This document shows positions 1-9,300 of a stretch of 34,975 bases of DNA, piece by piece. The DNA comes from an uncultured Micrococcales bacterium (GTDB lineage: Bacteria > Actinomycetota > Actinomycetes > Actinomycetales > Microbacteriaceae). The stretch covers positions 1 through 34,975 of the forward strand of contig CAILJO010000030.1 in the NCBI GenBank assembly GCA_903834635.1, in the 5' to 3' direction. The position numbers were made by a program, and so were the translations under genes. Every line of letters begins with the position of its first letter. The first letter of the stretch is position 1. The notes beneath the pieces are model-generated. The model did not search any database, was not told the DNA's origin, and saw only the letters and a list, made by a program, of their open reading frames with translations.

Positions 1-2
1 CC

Positions 3-1643
3 GATTGCACGTTCGAAGTGACTGCTTCGGTTCCTCAAACTGCAGATGCCGGATCTATCTCGCTCTCGGTCAGCGACGCCAACGGAAGTTACAACTACAC
101 TCTGCGTGACCTAAGCCCGAACGAACTTATTACTGTGAAGTTCAACGGTTCGTTAATGTTTGACACTTCGCCAGCGACCAACGCCGACATCGTTTCGTCA
201 TCTCAGACCGGTTCTCCTTCGAGCTTCTGTGGCTACGACAGCGATGTCACATGGGTTGCTAACCTCAACGTGTCTCTCAGTTATCAGCACAATGGTGGGC
301 CAGCTCAAGTCGCCGATCAAACTGTGCAGCCACACCTTACGTATCCGGCCCAAATTTTTGTGACTGCTCTCGGCGACCAAGCCTGCAGCGTTGAAATTTC
401 GGGTACTTTTAGAAATCAGTCGATTTCGGGAAGCCAGAAAATCGAGATCACCAACAACCTTGGCGATGTCGCACAGCTCTCTCTAAGGGACTACGCCCCA
501 TATGAGAACTTCGATTTGATTTTCAGCACTCTTGACATGCAAAACCTGTTCAACAGCAACATAACCAGCACCAACGTGTTTAGGGTATTTGGAGAAACTC
601 ACACCAACTTCTGTGGAACAACCATGCGTGCGCGCCTGATAGCAGACAGCCCTTGGGGAGCGACCTCTGAGGTTTCGTCTAGAGATGTTCTGGTCGATCA
701 GGTTGGCTACACTCCGCAGCTGCAGGTGAGCGCTCTTGGCGGAGCCGATTGCAGTATTCGCGTGACAGGTGTTTACCCGCTGTTGGTCTCAGACACGATT
801 GCTCAGCTGATTATTTCGCAAAGCAGCCCCGGCACATTGACGTATGCGACCGACCTTCCTTATGCCGTAGCTGGCGGTCTCTTCTCGCTCGATGTTCCTC
901 TTCTCGACCGCGCGGCCGTGGAACAGCTGCCTGGCTATGACACCACAACCGGCGATGCTGCACCAACTTGTGACAGCACCGAATGGAATGTGGTGCTTCG
1001 ACTCAACTTTGGCAGCGGATCTATTGACGCGACCAAGAACATCATCGTTAGCGCTGCGGGCGAAGTAATTCCTGATGCCTGTGTCGCCGGAACCTGGTCG
1101 GCAACCGGCAATACTCCTTGTGCGCCTGCAACTCCGGGGCACTATGTGGGTTCGGCTGGTGCAAGATCAGAGACGGCTTGTGATATCGGCTACTTCAGCG
1201 ACATGTCAGGTGCCGCACGTTGCACCGAAGCGCCTAAGGGAACCTATGTAGCCACTGTCGGTGCCATCTCGACGACTCCTTGTGGTGCGGGCAAAACCAC
1301 CGTGCTGACCGGTGCGCGCTCTGCTTATGAGTGCTACACGCTGATCAAACAAACCGCTAAGGGTCTTCGAGTTTTGCCAATCTTTAAGGCTGGCGGAAAG
1401 TTCACCACCTCTAAGACCACCGACCTGGGTGCACCTTTGGCCCTGACTGCGACCGGTGCCTGCACGTTTACCGAAGTGCGCGAAGTCAACAAGCTCAGCG
1501 GCAGCAAGGTCAAAGTTCCTCGTTACAAAATCGCTGTTGGCAAAAAAGGTGTTTGCACCCTGACCTACACAAATGCCGGCACCGAAAAATATGCACCATA
1601 CACGCTGGTCAAAAAGATCAAGATCACCAAGACCGGCAAGTAG
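3..1643 (+). CDS. C-terminal part of a large secreted repeat protein (5' end outside window): tandem Ig-like units, Cys-rich GCC2/ephrin-receptor-like segment, basic C-terminal domain
   Basis: Frame is open to the window start (DCTFEVTASVPQ...). Repeated '(D/A)xxCS(V/I)(E/R)(I/V)(S/T)G' strand motifs; Cys-spaced segment CVAGTWSATGNTPCAPATPGHYVGSAGARSETACDIGYFSDMSGAARC; stop at 1643. Confidence 0.75.
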   Translation, partial: DCTFEVTASVPQTADAGSISLSVSDANGSYNYTLRDLSPNELITVKFNGSLMFDTSPATNADIVSSSQTGSPSSFCGYDSDVTWVANLNVSLSYQHNGGPAQVADQTVQPHLTYPAQIFVTALGDQACSVEISGTFRNQSISGSQKIEITNNLGDVAQLSLRDYAPYENFDLIFSTLDMQNLFNSNITSTNVFRVFGETHTNFCGTTMRARLIADSPWGATSEVSSRDVLVDQVGYTPQLQVSALGGADCSIRVTGVYPLLVSDTIAQLIISQSSPGTLTYATDLPYAVAGGLFSLDVPLLDRAAVEQLPGYDTTTGDAAPTCDSTEWNVVLRLNFGSGSIDATKNIIVSAAGEVIPDACVAGTWSATGNTPCAPATPGHYVGSAGARSETACDIGYFSDMSGAARCTEAPKGTYVATVGAISTTPCGAGKTTVLTGARSAYECYTLIKQTAKGLRVLPIFKAGGKFTTSKTTDLGAPLALTATGACTFTEVREVNKLSGSKVKVPRYKIAVGKKGVCTLTYTNAGTEKYAPYTLVKKIKITKTGK

Positions 1644-1666
1644 CGCAACAAAACCTGCAACAACTC

Positions 1667-1700
1667 AGATGCCTCGGCGATAGCGCCGGGGCATCTTTGT
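1667..1700 (+). terminator. Rho-independent terminator after the secreted repeat protein
   Basis: AGATGCCTCGGCG-ATAG-CGCCGGGGCATCT stem (one G-U) followed by TTGTTT. Confidence 0.75.
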
Positions 1701-1728
1701 TTAATAGCCCCGGCAAACTTTTTGGAAA

Positions 1729-2082
1729 CTAGTCGAAGAGCCCGTCGAGTGCCAGGGTGAAGACCTCAAAGTCTTCGGCAGAGTTTGTCACAACGGTGAC
1801 CTTGTCGACCATCAAGAAGTCGGCCAGGGCCTCTAGCAACGCCGCCACTGCAATCTCAGCGGCATCGGATGCTGGATAACCCTTGTTTTCGATTGACATC
1901 GAAGGCACGGCGATGGTTTTGGCACCAGACTCAGCCGCGCGCTGAACGCCACGGTAATAGGCTTCGAACAGATCAGCCGGTTCGCCCTGGTCGCCTCCCT
2001 GCCAAACCGGGCCGTCGTCTTCGACGATCACGTCGGCAGCAAACGAAGCAATGTCACCGCGAGCAACTTCGAGCCGCGGCAT
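1729..2082 (-). CDS. Truncated/degenerate macro-domain-like protein
   Basis: LEVARGDIASFAADVIV then directly GPVWQGG...YRGVQRAAESGAKTIAVPSMSIENKGYP...AAEIAV, matching macro-domain landmarks. ATG overlaps upstream stop (TAATG). Confidence 0.6.
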   Translation of the reverse strand: MPRLEVARGDIASFAADVIVEDDGPVWQGGDQGEPADLFEAYYRGVQRAAESGAKTIAVPSMSIENKGYPASDAAEIAVAALLEALADFLMVDKVTVVTNSAEDFEVFTLALDGLFD

Positions 2083-2642
2083 TAGGCAGCCCGCTCAATG
2101 GCAACAGACTGATGACCGAACGCCACCTTGATCGGATACTCAAGATAGTCGGCAAACGAGTCGAGTTGCGGCAGGCGCCAGGCGAGATCGCGCGCCATTT
2201 GAGCCATTGCACCCCAGAAGAACACGTTGAGCATGTCGACGGCTAAGTGGGTGACGTGCTCGCCAGGGTAGGCGCGGCCGATCATTCGGCGAAGCAAAAT
2301 CGGGGCATCGCTCTTGCCAAATCGGTGAAGCGCGGCGCGAACGTTGAACTCGATTTGACGGGCACGATAGGGGTTCCAAATAGCGTTGCCGCCGGGCTGA
2401 TGAAGCAGCTTGTGAACGGTCTGCGCTTGCGAAACCAACGCGTCATCAAGCAGATCAAACATCGGTGCAAAGTCGGCGATCTCATAGCCGCAGTGGCGCA
2501 AATCTAGAATGTCGGGATAGTGCAGTGTGCGATAAAAAGGCACGTGCGCAACGACACTGGTCGGGCCAGTTTTAACCAGGATGCTCTGCCCCCAGGTGTC
2601 GAGAGCCGCGTCGGCCTTTTCGAAATCGTCGTGCAAATCCAT
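2082..2642 (-). CDS. Hypothetical protein, 186 aa
   Basis: Full-length ORF translationally coupled to the macro-like gene (1-nt overlap). No family recognised. Confidence 0.6.
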   Translation of the reverse strand: MDLHDDFEKADAALDTWGQSILVKTGPTSVVAHVPFYRTLHYPDILDLRHCGYEIADFAPMFDLLDDALVSQAQTVHKLLHQPGGNAIWNPYRARQIEFNVRAALHRFGKSDAPILLRRMIGRAYPGEHVTHLAVDMLNVFFWGAMAQMARDLAWRLPQLDSFADYLEYPIKVAFGHQSVAIERAA

Positions 2643-2727
2643 GCATCTATTCTCTGTTTTTCCTGAGCGTTTTGCGAATGAACGCTGGCTTGTTGGTCAA
2701 GCCTTTATTCTTATGGAGGAGGATTTA

Positions 2728-3282
2728 ATGACCGAGAAGAAGAGCACCCCCAAGGCCAAGGCTGCTGCGAGCAAGGCTAAGGTCGCCGCACCGGCATCGC
2801 AGCCAGCTGAAGCAAAAGCCACCAAACAGCGCAAGCCAAAGTCCTTCGCTTTTTGGGTGGGAACCACCACTGCAGTTGTGCTTTTGGCAGTCATCGGCGG
2901 AATCTGGTTCTATGGCTCGGTGATTTTTCCTGCGCAGCAGCGAGCCGACCTCGACAAAAAGAATGTCACCGCCTGCGAAACCTTCAGAGTTGGCCTGTCG
3001 AAGGCGTCAACCGAGAAAAACGTTGACGACGCCAAGCAAGACGTCATGGTTGCAGCCGACAAAGGTTTGACCCTGTTTGACCCAACCTTCACAAACTCTG
3101 ACCCACAGTTCGGCGCGGTCTACGATGCCATGCTGCGAATCACCGATGCCGGCTATGGCACCGGAAACGCGGCGATTGACTATGACAATTTCAACCACGA
3201 GATCAGCAAGACCATCGATCTGTGCAAGCCAATTCTCGAAGCCTCACTGCTTGCTACATCGAGCCCTGCGCCGTCAAACTAG
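2728..3282 (+). CDS. Hypothetical single-pass membrane protein with Lys/Ala-rich N-terminus
   Basis: RBS GGAGGAG upstream of ATG 2728 (MTEKKSTPKAKAAASKAK...); TM segment FAFWVGTTTAVVLLAVIGGIWFYG. ORF-track start at 2581 is an over-extension. Confidence 0.7.
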   Translation: MTEKKSTPKAKAAASKAKVAAPASQPAEAKATKQRKPKSFAFWVGTTTAVVLLAVIGGIWFYGSVIFPAQQRADLDKKNVTACETFRVGLSKASTEKNVDDAKQDVMVAADKGLTLFDPTFTNSDPQFGAVYDAMLRITDAGYGTGNAAIDYDNFNHEISKTIDLCKPILEASLLATSSPAPSN

Positions 3283-3295
3283 CTTCGCTTAAAGC

Positions 3296-3328
3296 AAAAA
3301 CCCGCAGGCTCGAGGCTTGCGGGTTTTT
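3296..3328 (-). terminator. Bidirectional terminator between purA and the membrane protein gene
   Basis: AAAAACCCGCAGGC-TCGA-GGCTTGCGGGTTTTT inverted repeat with A and T tracts. Confidence 0.8.
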
Positions 3329-3341
3329 GTAATTCTTGTGA

Positions 3342-4634
3342 TTACTTGGCGGCCAACATGTCGTGACGAACAATGATGGCGTCGCGCTGCGGACCAACAC
3401 CGATTGCCGAAATGCGGCAACCGCTGATCTTCTCGAGTGCCAAAACATAGTCTCGAGCGTTCTTTGGCAGCGACTCGAAGGTCTTGCAACCCGAGATGTC
3501 TTCATCCCAGCCAGGAAACAGTTCATAGATCGGCTTGGCGTGGTGAAAGTCGCTCTGTGATACGGGAACTTCTTCAACGCGCTTGCCGTCGACCTCATAG
3601 GCAACACAGACCGGAATCTGCTTGATGCCCGTGAGCACGTCGAGCTTGGTGAGCACAAAGTCGGTTAGACCGTTGATGCGAGCCGAATAGCGAGCGATCG
3701 GGGCGTCGTACCAGCCGCAACGACGCGGGCGACCGGTGGTGGTGCCAAACTCGTGGCCGGTCTTGCGAAGAAGTTCGCCCCACTCGTCGAATAGCTCAGT
3801 CGGAAACGGGCCAGCGCCAACGCGGGTTGTATAGGCCTTGACGATTCCGATGACGTTCTGAAACAGACCTGGGCCAATTCCCGAACCGGTTGCAGCGCCG
3901 CCGGCGGTTGCGTTTGAAGACGTGACGAACGGGTAGGTTCCGTGGTCGACGTCGAGCATGGTTGCCTGGCCTCCCTCAAAAAGCACGTTCTTGCCGGCCT
4001 CGATTGCCTGGTGCAGTTCGAGTGCGGTGTCCGCGACCATCGGGCGAAGACGCTCGGTGTAGCCAAGCAGTTCTGCAACAACTTCGTCAACTCGGATGGC
4101 TGCGCGGTTATAAACCTTGCTCAGCAGCTGGTTCTTCTGAACCAACGCGGCCTCCACCTTTTGGCGCAGAATCGACTCGTCGAACAGGTCTTGAATGCGA
4201 ATGCCAACGCGGTTGATCTTGTCGGCATAGGTTGGGCCAATGCCACGACCGGTGGTGCCAATGGCACGCTTGCCCAAGAAGCGCTCTGTGGTCTTGTCGA
4301 CAGTGACGTGATAGGGCGTGATCACGTGGGCGTTTGCCGAAACACGCAGACGACTAGTGTCGATGCCGCGCGCGTTAAGTGCGTTCAGTTCTTCGAAAAG
4401 AACGTGCAAGTCGATCACGACACCGTTGCCAATAACGGGGATGACCCCTGGGGTCAGAATGCCCGACGGAAGCAGGTGTAGTGCGTATTTCTCGTTGCCA
4501 ATGACAACGGTGTGACCGGCGTTGTTGCCACCGTTGAACTTGACCACATATTCGATGTGCTCGGCCAACAGGTCGGTGGCTTTACCCTTGCCTTCGTCGC
4601 CCCACTGGGCGCCTACGATCACAACAGCAGGCAT
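3342..4634 (-). CDS. purA: Adenylosuccinate synthetase
   Basis: [44 protein letters not shown] plus the [14 protein letters not shown] and [14 protein letters not shown] motifs. Start set at ATG 4634; the ORF track extends upstream without homology. Confidence 0.97.
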   Translation of the reverse strand: MPAVVIVGAQWGDEGKGKATDLLAEHIEYVVKFNGGNNAGHTVVIGNEKYALHLLPSGILTPGVIPVIGNGVVIDLHVLFEELNALNARGIDTSRLRVSANAHVITPYHVTVDKTTERFLGKRAIGTTGRGIGPTYADKINRVGIRIQDLFDESILRQKVEAALVQKNQLLSKVYNRAAIRVDEVVAELLGYTERLRPMVADTALELHQAIEAGKNVLFEGGQATMLDVDHGTYPFVTSSNATAGGAATGSGIGPGLFQNVIGIVKAYTTRVGAGPFPTELFDEWGELLRKTGHEFGTTTGRPRRCGWYDAPIARYSARINGLTDFVLTKLDVLTGIKQIPVCVAYEVDGKRVEEVPVSQSDFHHAKPIYELFPGWDEDISGCKTFESLPKNARDYVLALEKISGCRISAIGVGPQRDAIIVRHDMLAAK

Positions 4635-4719
4635 GGCTTTCTCAATTCTTCGAAAGGGATGCGGTGCCAGAAATGGGCACGTTACAAGTTTAGTCCGTGG
4701 GTGGGCATAGCCTAAAGGT

Positions 4720-5208
4720 GTGAAACAAGATACGAAACTAGGCGTCTCAATTATTCTGTTCATTGCGGCAGCAATCTTTGCCATTCTCGGCCAAGCGACG
4801 TTCACTCCCGTGGCCACCAGTGACATTGCAAGCGTTACTCCTGCGGCGTCAGACACACCAACAAGCGAGCCGACGCCCAGTGCGACGAAGTCATCGAAGC
4901 CCAAGCCGGTGGTGCTCAACTATTGGACAAACGCAATCGATGCCGAAGATGTAAGCAACACTGTGGCAAACGACAAGACCTGCACCTTCGACATGTGCGT
5001 GTTCGTCAAAATCACGGCCAAACATGATTGCTCGGCGGTGGGTCTCGACGGCGACATCTATGACATCAACGACGAACTCTTTGACTCGTTCAGCTCGGAA
5101 TACAAGGGACTAAAAAAGGGTCAGAGCCGAATTGTTGAGTTGGGCGACGATGCAATTGACGAATCAGAGGATTACGTCGAACTGTCCGACGCCACCTGCT
5201 ACAAATAG
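4720..5208 (+). CDS. Hypothetical secreted/membrane-anchored protein, Ser/Thr/Pro linker
   Basis: GTG start; hydrophobic N-terminus [22 protein letters not shown]-rich linker, acidic C-terminal domain. Confidence 0.65.
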   Translation: MKQDTKLGVSIILFIAAAIFAILGQATFTPVATSDIASVTPAASDTPTSEPTPSATKSSKPKPVVLNYWTNAIDAEDVSNTVANDKTCTFDMCVFVKITAKHDCSAVGLDGDIYDINDELFDSFSSEYKGLKKGQSRIVELGDDAIDESEDYVELSDATCYK

Positions 5209-5211
5209 GGG

Positions 5212-6348
5212 TTAAATAACGCCCGCGAGTTTCATGGTGACAACCAACATCACAACGCCACCGATGCGATAAACCCACTTGAACGCAGGTCGCTTGACCA
5301 GTCGAACTTCGTCTGGCTCTCCCTCGCGGCCAAGCATTCCCAAAATGCTTAGAGCCAGCAGCGGAATTGGAAGAATCGCGAACGAATAAAGCGCCGACTG
5401 CGGTGACCCTGCAAACCAACCACCAACGATGTTGGAGGTGGCTTGCGCAATAAACAGCACCAGGGCAAGACCAGGAAGCCCGGTAGGAAGAATTCGCCAG
5501 ATCACAGGCACATTAGGAAGCTTCTCTTTGAACCAGCCAAGAACAGTTGGCAAGGCAAACAAGATGCTGCCAACCCAGACTTGCCACTCGTTGCCAAGCA
5601 AGGCTGCGGTCACATAGATAAAGATGACTGTTCGCAAAACCAGGGCAACATACTTGTGCCCTGGATAGGTGCCAGGAACCTCAGTTGGGTGAAGTCGGTC
5701 GAGACGGTTTGGAACCCAACGAGCCGTCAACTCTTCTAAAACAACGCGAATAGCGAGCGAAGCCGCAACCGCTAGCGAGAAATCTGAAACGTGGTTGGCC
5801 ACGGCCAGCGTCAGCCCAGCCAACGCAGGCAGGGTGCCGATCATCGAAGCGGCGGTCCAGCCGCCAAAGAATGGGATTACAAAAAGATCGACAACGCGTT
5901 CCCAGCCATAGTTGCCGTCATTTTGCGGCACTCGGCGAAACGAACGAAACTGGTTGGCCAACAACGCAGGGCCAAAGCCCACCACGATAACACCAAGCAG
6001 CAAACGAGTGTCTCCGGCACCAATGCTGTGGCCCGTCGCTAGGTGAGCAACAAGTGAGCCAATTACATAAACAGCGGTGCCAAGAAAACCTGCGAATGCA
6101 TCGAAAACACCGATGATGACTATCGCCAACAGCACAGGCCACGCGGGCGTGAGTATGTGTGCCCCGCCGGCGCTAACCGATGACGCAGCCAAGGCAATCG
6201 CGGCAATCGATGGCGCAGCGGCGATCGTGCCGATTGCAGCTCTTAGATAAGCTCCGTCAACGACAACCTTTGAGAGGATTGGCGAAAATCTTGCCAACCA
6301 AAGGGTGAAGGCAATCGAAATCTTGTCGAGGGCGGTCATGAAAATCAA
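5212..6348 (-). CDS. Polytopic integral membrane protein of unknown function (start may be ATG 6339)
   Basis: Multiple long hydrophobic segments. TTG 6348 overlaps the stop of the upstream giant protein gene; ATG at 6339 is an alternative start. Confidence 0.7.
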   Translation of the reverse strand: MIFMTALDKISIAFTLWLARFSPILSKVVVDGAYLRAAIGTIAAAPSIAAIALAASSVSAGGAHILTPAWPVLLAIVIIGVFDAFAGFLGTAVYVIGSLVAHLATGHSIGAGDTRLLLGVIVVGFGPALLANQFRSFRRVPQNDGNYGWERVVDLFVIPFFGGWTAASMIGTLPALAGLTLAVANHVSDFSLAVAASLAIRVVLEELTARWVPNRLDRLHPTEVPGTYPGHKYVALVLRTVIFIYVTAALLGNEWQVWVGSILFALPTVLGWFKEKLPNVPVIWRILPTGLPGLALVLFIAQATSNIVGGWFAGSPQSALYSFAILPIPLLALSILGMLGREGEPDEVRLVKRPAFKWVYRIGGVVMLVVTMKLAGVI

Positions 6349-9300
6349 TTCCAGAAACTCCTTATGCCCTTGGCGCCGCCATCGATGGTGAAACCTTCGT
6401 GTTCGACGTCGATGTTGGTGACCGATCCTGGGGAGTTCGAGTCGCTAGACGAGCCACCGGAGTCTTTGCTGCCACCGCTGCTCGAAGACGAACCGCCCGA
6501 TGACTTGCCGCCACCGCTGCTCGACGAAGAACCGCCGCCAGAAGACGAACCGCCGCTTGATGAACTGCTCGAAGCTCCACCGCCCGCGCTTGCTCCGGCT
6601 CCTGCACCGGCGCCCGCACCGGCAGCACCTGCTGCACCAGCAGCGCTAGCCGCACCCGCAGCACCAGCGGCCGCGGCACCAGCTGCAGCAGCGGCACCGG
6701 CAGCGGCTGCCACTGCGCCAACAACTGCGGTGACCTTGGTCACGGTCTCGGTTACGGCTTTAACGCCTTCAGGCGAAGTCATTGGGTTGAACGCAACCGG
6801 AGCTGCATTGTCGTCACCGGTGGCACCAATACCAGGGTTGGCAACCGGTGCACCAGGTGTAATCGTCGGAAGCGTGATTTGCAGCACAGAAGGAACAGGA
6901 TCGACTGTCGGCTGCGGAGTCGGAGTTGGGTCTGGTGCTGGCACATCAGGCTTAGGCACGTTGACAACAACTGCGGCCGAAGCCTGTGAGTCAGCAACCT
7001 GGCTGGCGTTGGTGGCCACCACGCTGATCTTGTAGTCGGCGCCTTCGACAACGTTGCTAATCACACAGTTGGTGACGCCGGTGGTGTTGCAGCTATAGGT
7101 GTTATCGGCGCTCGAAGCGGTTACCTTATAAGACACCACGGCCGAGCCACCGTCGCTCGACGGAGCAGCCCAAGCAACCTGAATGTTGGTGCCATCAAGT
7201 TTGGTCTGTGAAATCACCGGCGCACTTGGGGCAATCGCGGCCATTGTGTAAGTCTTTTTCGCCGAGGCGGCTAGGTAACGACCGTCGGCGACGATTGAGG
7301 CCTTGACCACACAGGTGCCGGCGCGTGCCGAAGTTAGGTCGCCGGTGACTGCGTCTACGGCACAACCCGATGCACTCGATGAGTCGATCGAATAACTGAC
7401 CTTGCCAGAACCCACCGATGCAGTTGCCTTGACCTTGATCGACTGGCCAAACTTCCAGTTGCCAGGGTCGTTGCTCAGCGCAAGTGTGCGTGGGGCCTTG
7501 TCAACGTGAACGGTGACCTGAAGAGTTGCGATGTTGAAGGCAGACAAATCATTTGGCGTAAAGACCACGTCAACGACGTTGTCACCCGGCGACAGCATGG
7601 CGGATGAATCTAGGAATGCGAACGTTCCGGCAGCGTTCACGGTGCCGCCAGTCAGGTTCGAGGCCATTAGTGACTGACCGTAGGTGATGTTCGATGCCAC
7701 CGGTGAAACCGAAATTGTTGGGTCGACCGCAAGAATCGCCTTGGCCTTGGCCTGAATCGTGATCACATCTGAGGCGTCTTCATAAGACGAAGAGTCATAT
7801 GCCGAAACCTGAATTTGGCAGTCGGTGCCTGGCATAGACGAAGTGATTCGGTTGAGCTCGTCGATCGAACATGGACCGCTCAAAACGTTGTAACTGACCT
7901 CACCGTCGCCGCCCGAAAGGTTTGAGGTCAACTGCAGCGGGTCGCCAACAAACCAGTTGTTCGAGCCAGCAGCACTAAGCGAAATCGTGCGAGGCAGTCG
8001 ACCAACGTGAATCCAAACACGGATGGTGCGAGGGCTATAAGTGGTCAGGTCATCTGGGGTAAAGGTGACGTCAACCTGCTGGTCGCCAGCATTGGGCACG
8101 CTTTGTGGGTCGGCAATCGCAAAGGTTCCCGGCACAGATGCGTTGCCGTTGCTAAGCGTCGACTGGCTCAGGCTTTGACCTTGGATGATGTCTGACAGGT
8201 CAGGGAACTCGCGAATCGAGTAGCTTGGCGGCAGAGTTGAACCATTGTTAGTGAAGTACGAGCTCGGAATCACCTGCAAGTCGGTGCCGTCAAGGCCTGC
8301 CATGAGTGACACGTTGGCGCCGCCACCGTTCTCGTAGTACCAAGCCTGGAAAGCATAGGCATGGCCTGCCTCGATTTGGACACCAGAATAAAGATCGCCG
8401 CCGCGACCCTTGTCGCGCCAGTCGTCTGTGATTACCGGGTTGCCGTCGAGCGACATCCAGAAACCGTCATCGGCGGGAGCCATGAAGCTGTAACTGCCCG
8501 AAGTTGGGAAGGTAACAAAACCGCTGTAGTGAATTAGGACGTGGTCGGTTTGGCAGTTGGCCACCATTCCACCATAAGAAGCGTCGAAGTCAACATCGAT
8601 ATTGTCGGCGTGAGTCCAGGCGCCATCGCAAACCTCGCCAGGCTCCATGGCAGGCTGACCCCAACCGGCGCGATAAACATCGAGGGCAAGACCTGCTGCA
8701 GGGCCGTTAGGGTCTGGCTCGATGGTGGCGGAGCCATCGACGGTTGCGGTTTGGTATGAACCATCGGTGGTGACTGTGGCTCTAAAGTCACAGGTTCCGC
8801 CGCGGCTGGCCGAGAGTTGGCCATTTGCATCAATGGTGCAGAAGCCGTCGAGCACTTCGTAGGTGACCGCACCATAACCTGCACTCTGGCGAGCGCTGGC
8901 ATCGTAGGTTGTTCCCCAAGCCCAGGTGCTCGGGTTGTTTCCGACGAATGAAATGGTTCTCGAGAGGTACTGGCTGTGAACATTGATCAGACGCGTGATC
9001 GGCAGGTAGTTCTCACTGTCGTCTGGAGTGAACGTGACGCTGACCTGCTGGTCTTCTTGGGTCGGCACGAGGGTTGGGTCGGTGAAGGCCCAGGTTCCAG
9101 AAACATTGGTCTGCCCACCCGAAATAGTCGAGTCAGAAAGTGGGCGACCGCGCTGAATGTCGCTAGCCGTCGGTGACTCCCAAGAAACAGGAGTCCACCA
9201 CTCGAACTGACCGTTGTCATAGATGTTCCAACCCTTGCCACCATCGGCGATTGGCTTGACCAGGTCGGCGCGGGCGGCCGCTGCCGTGTCAAGGTAACGC

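Noticed and set aside
4635-4919. N-terminal extension of the purA ORF in the track
   Set aside because: The adenylosuccinate synthetase family starts at [18 protein letters not shown] (ATG 4634); the upstream part overlaps the opposite-strand gene at 4720.
6364-7035. 223-aa plus-strand ORF rich in Pro/Ala/Glu
   Set aside because: Exact antisense of the Ala/Gly/Ser-rich tail of the giant surface protein; low-complexity codons create a long open frame by chance.
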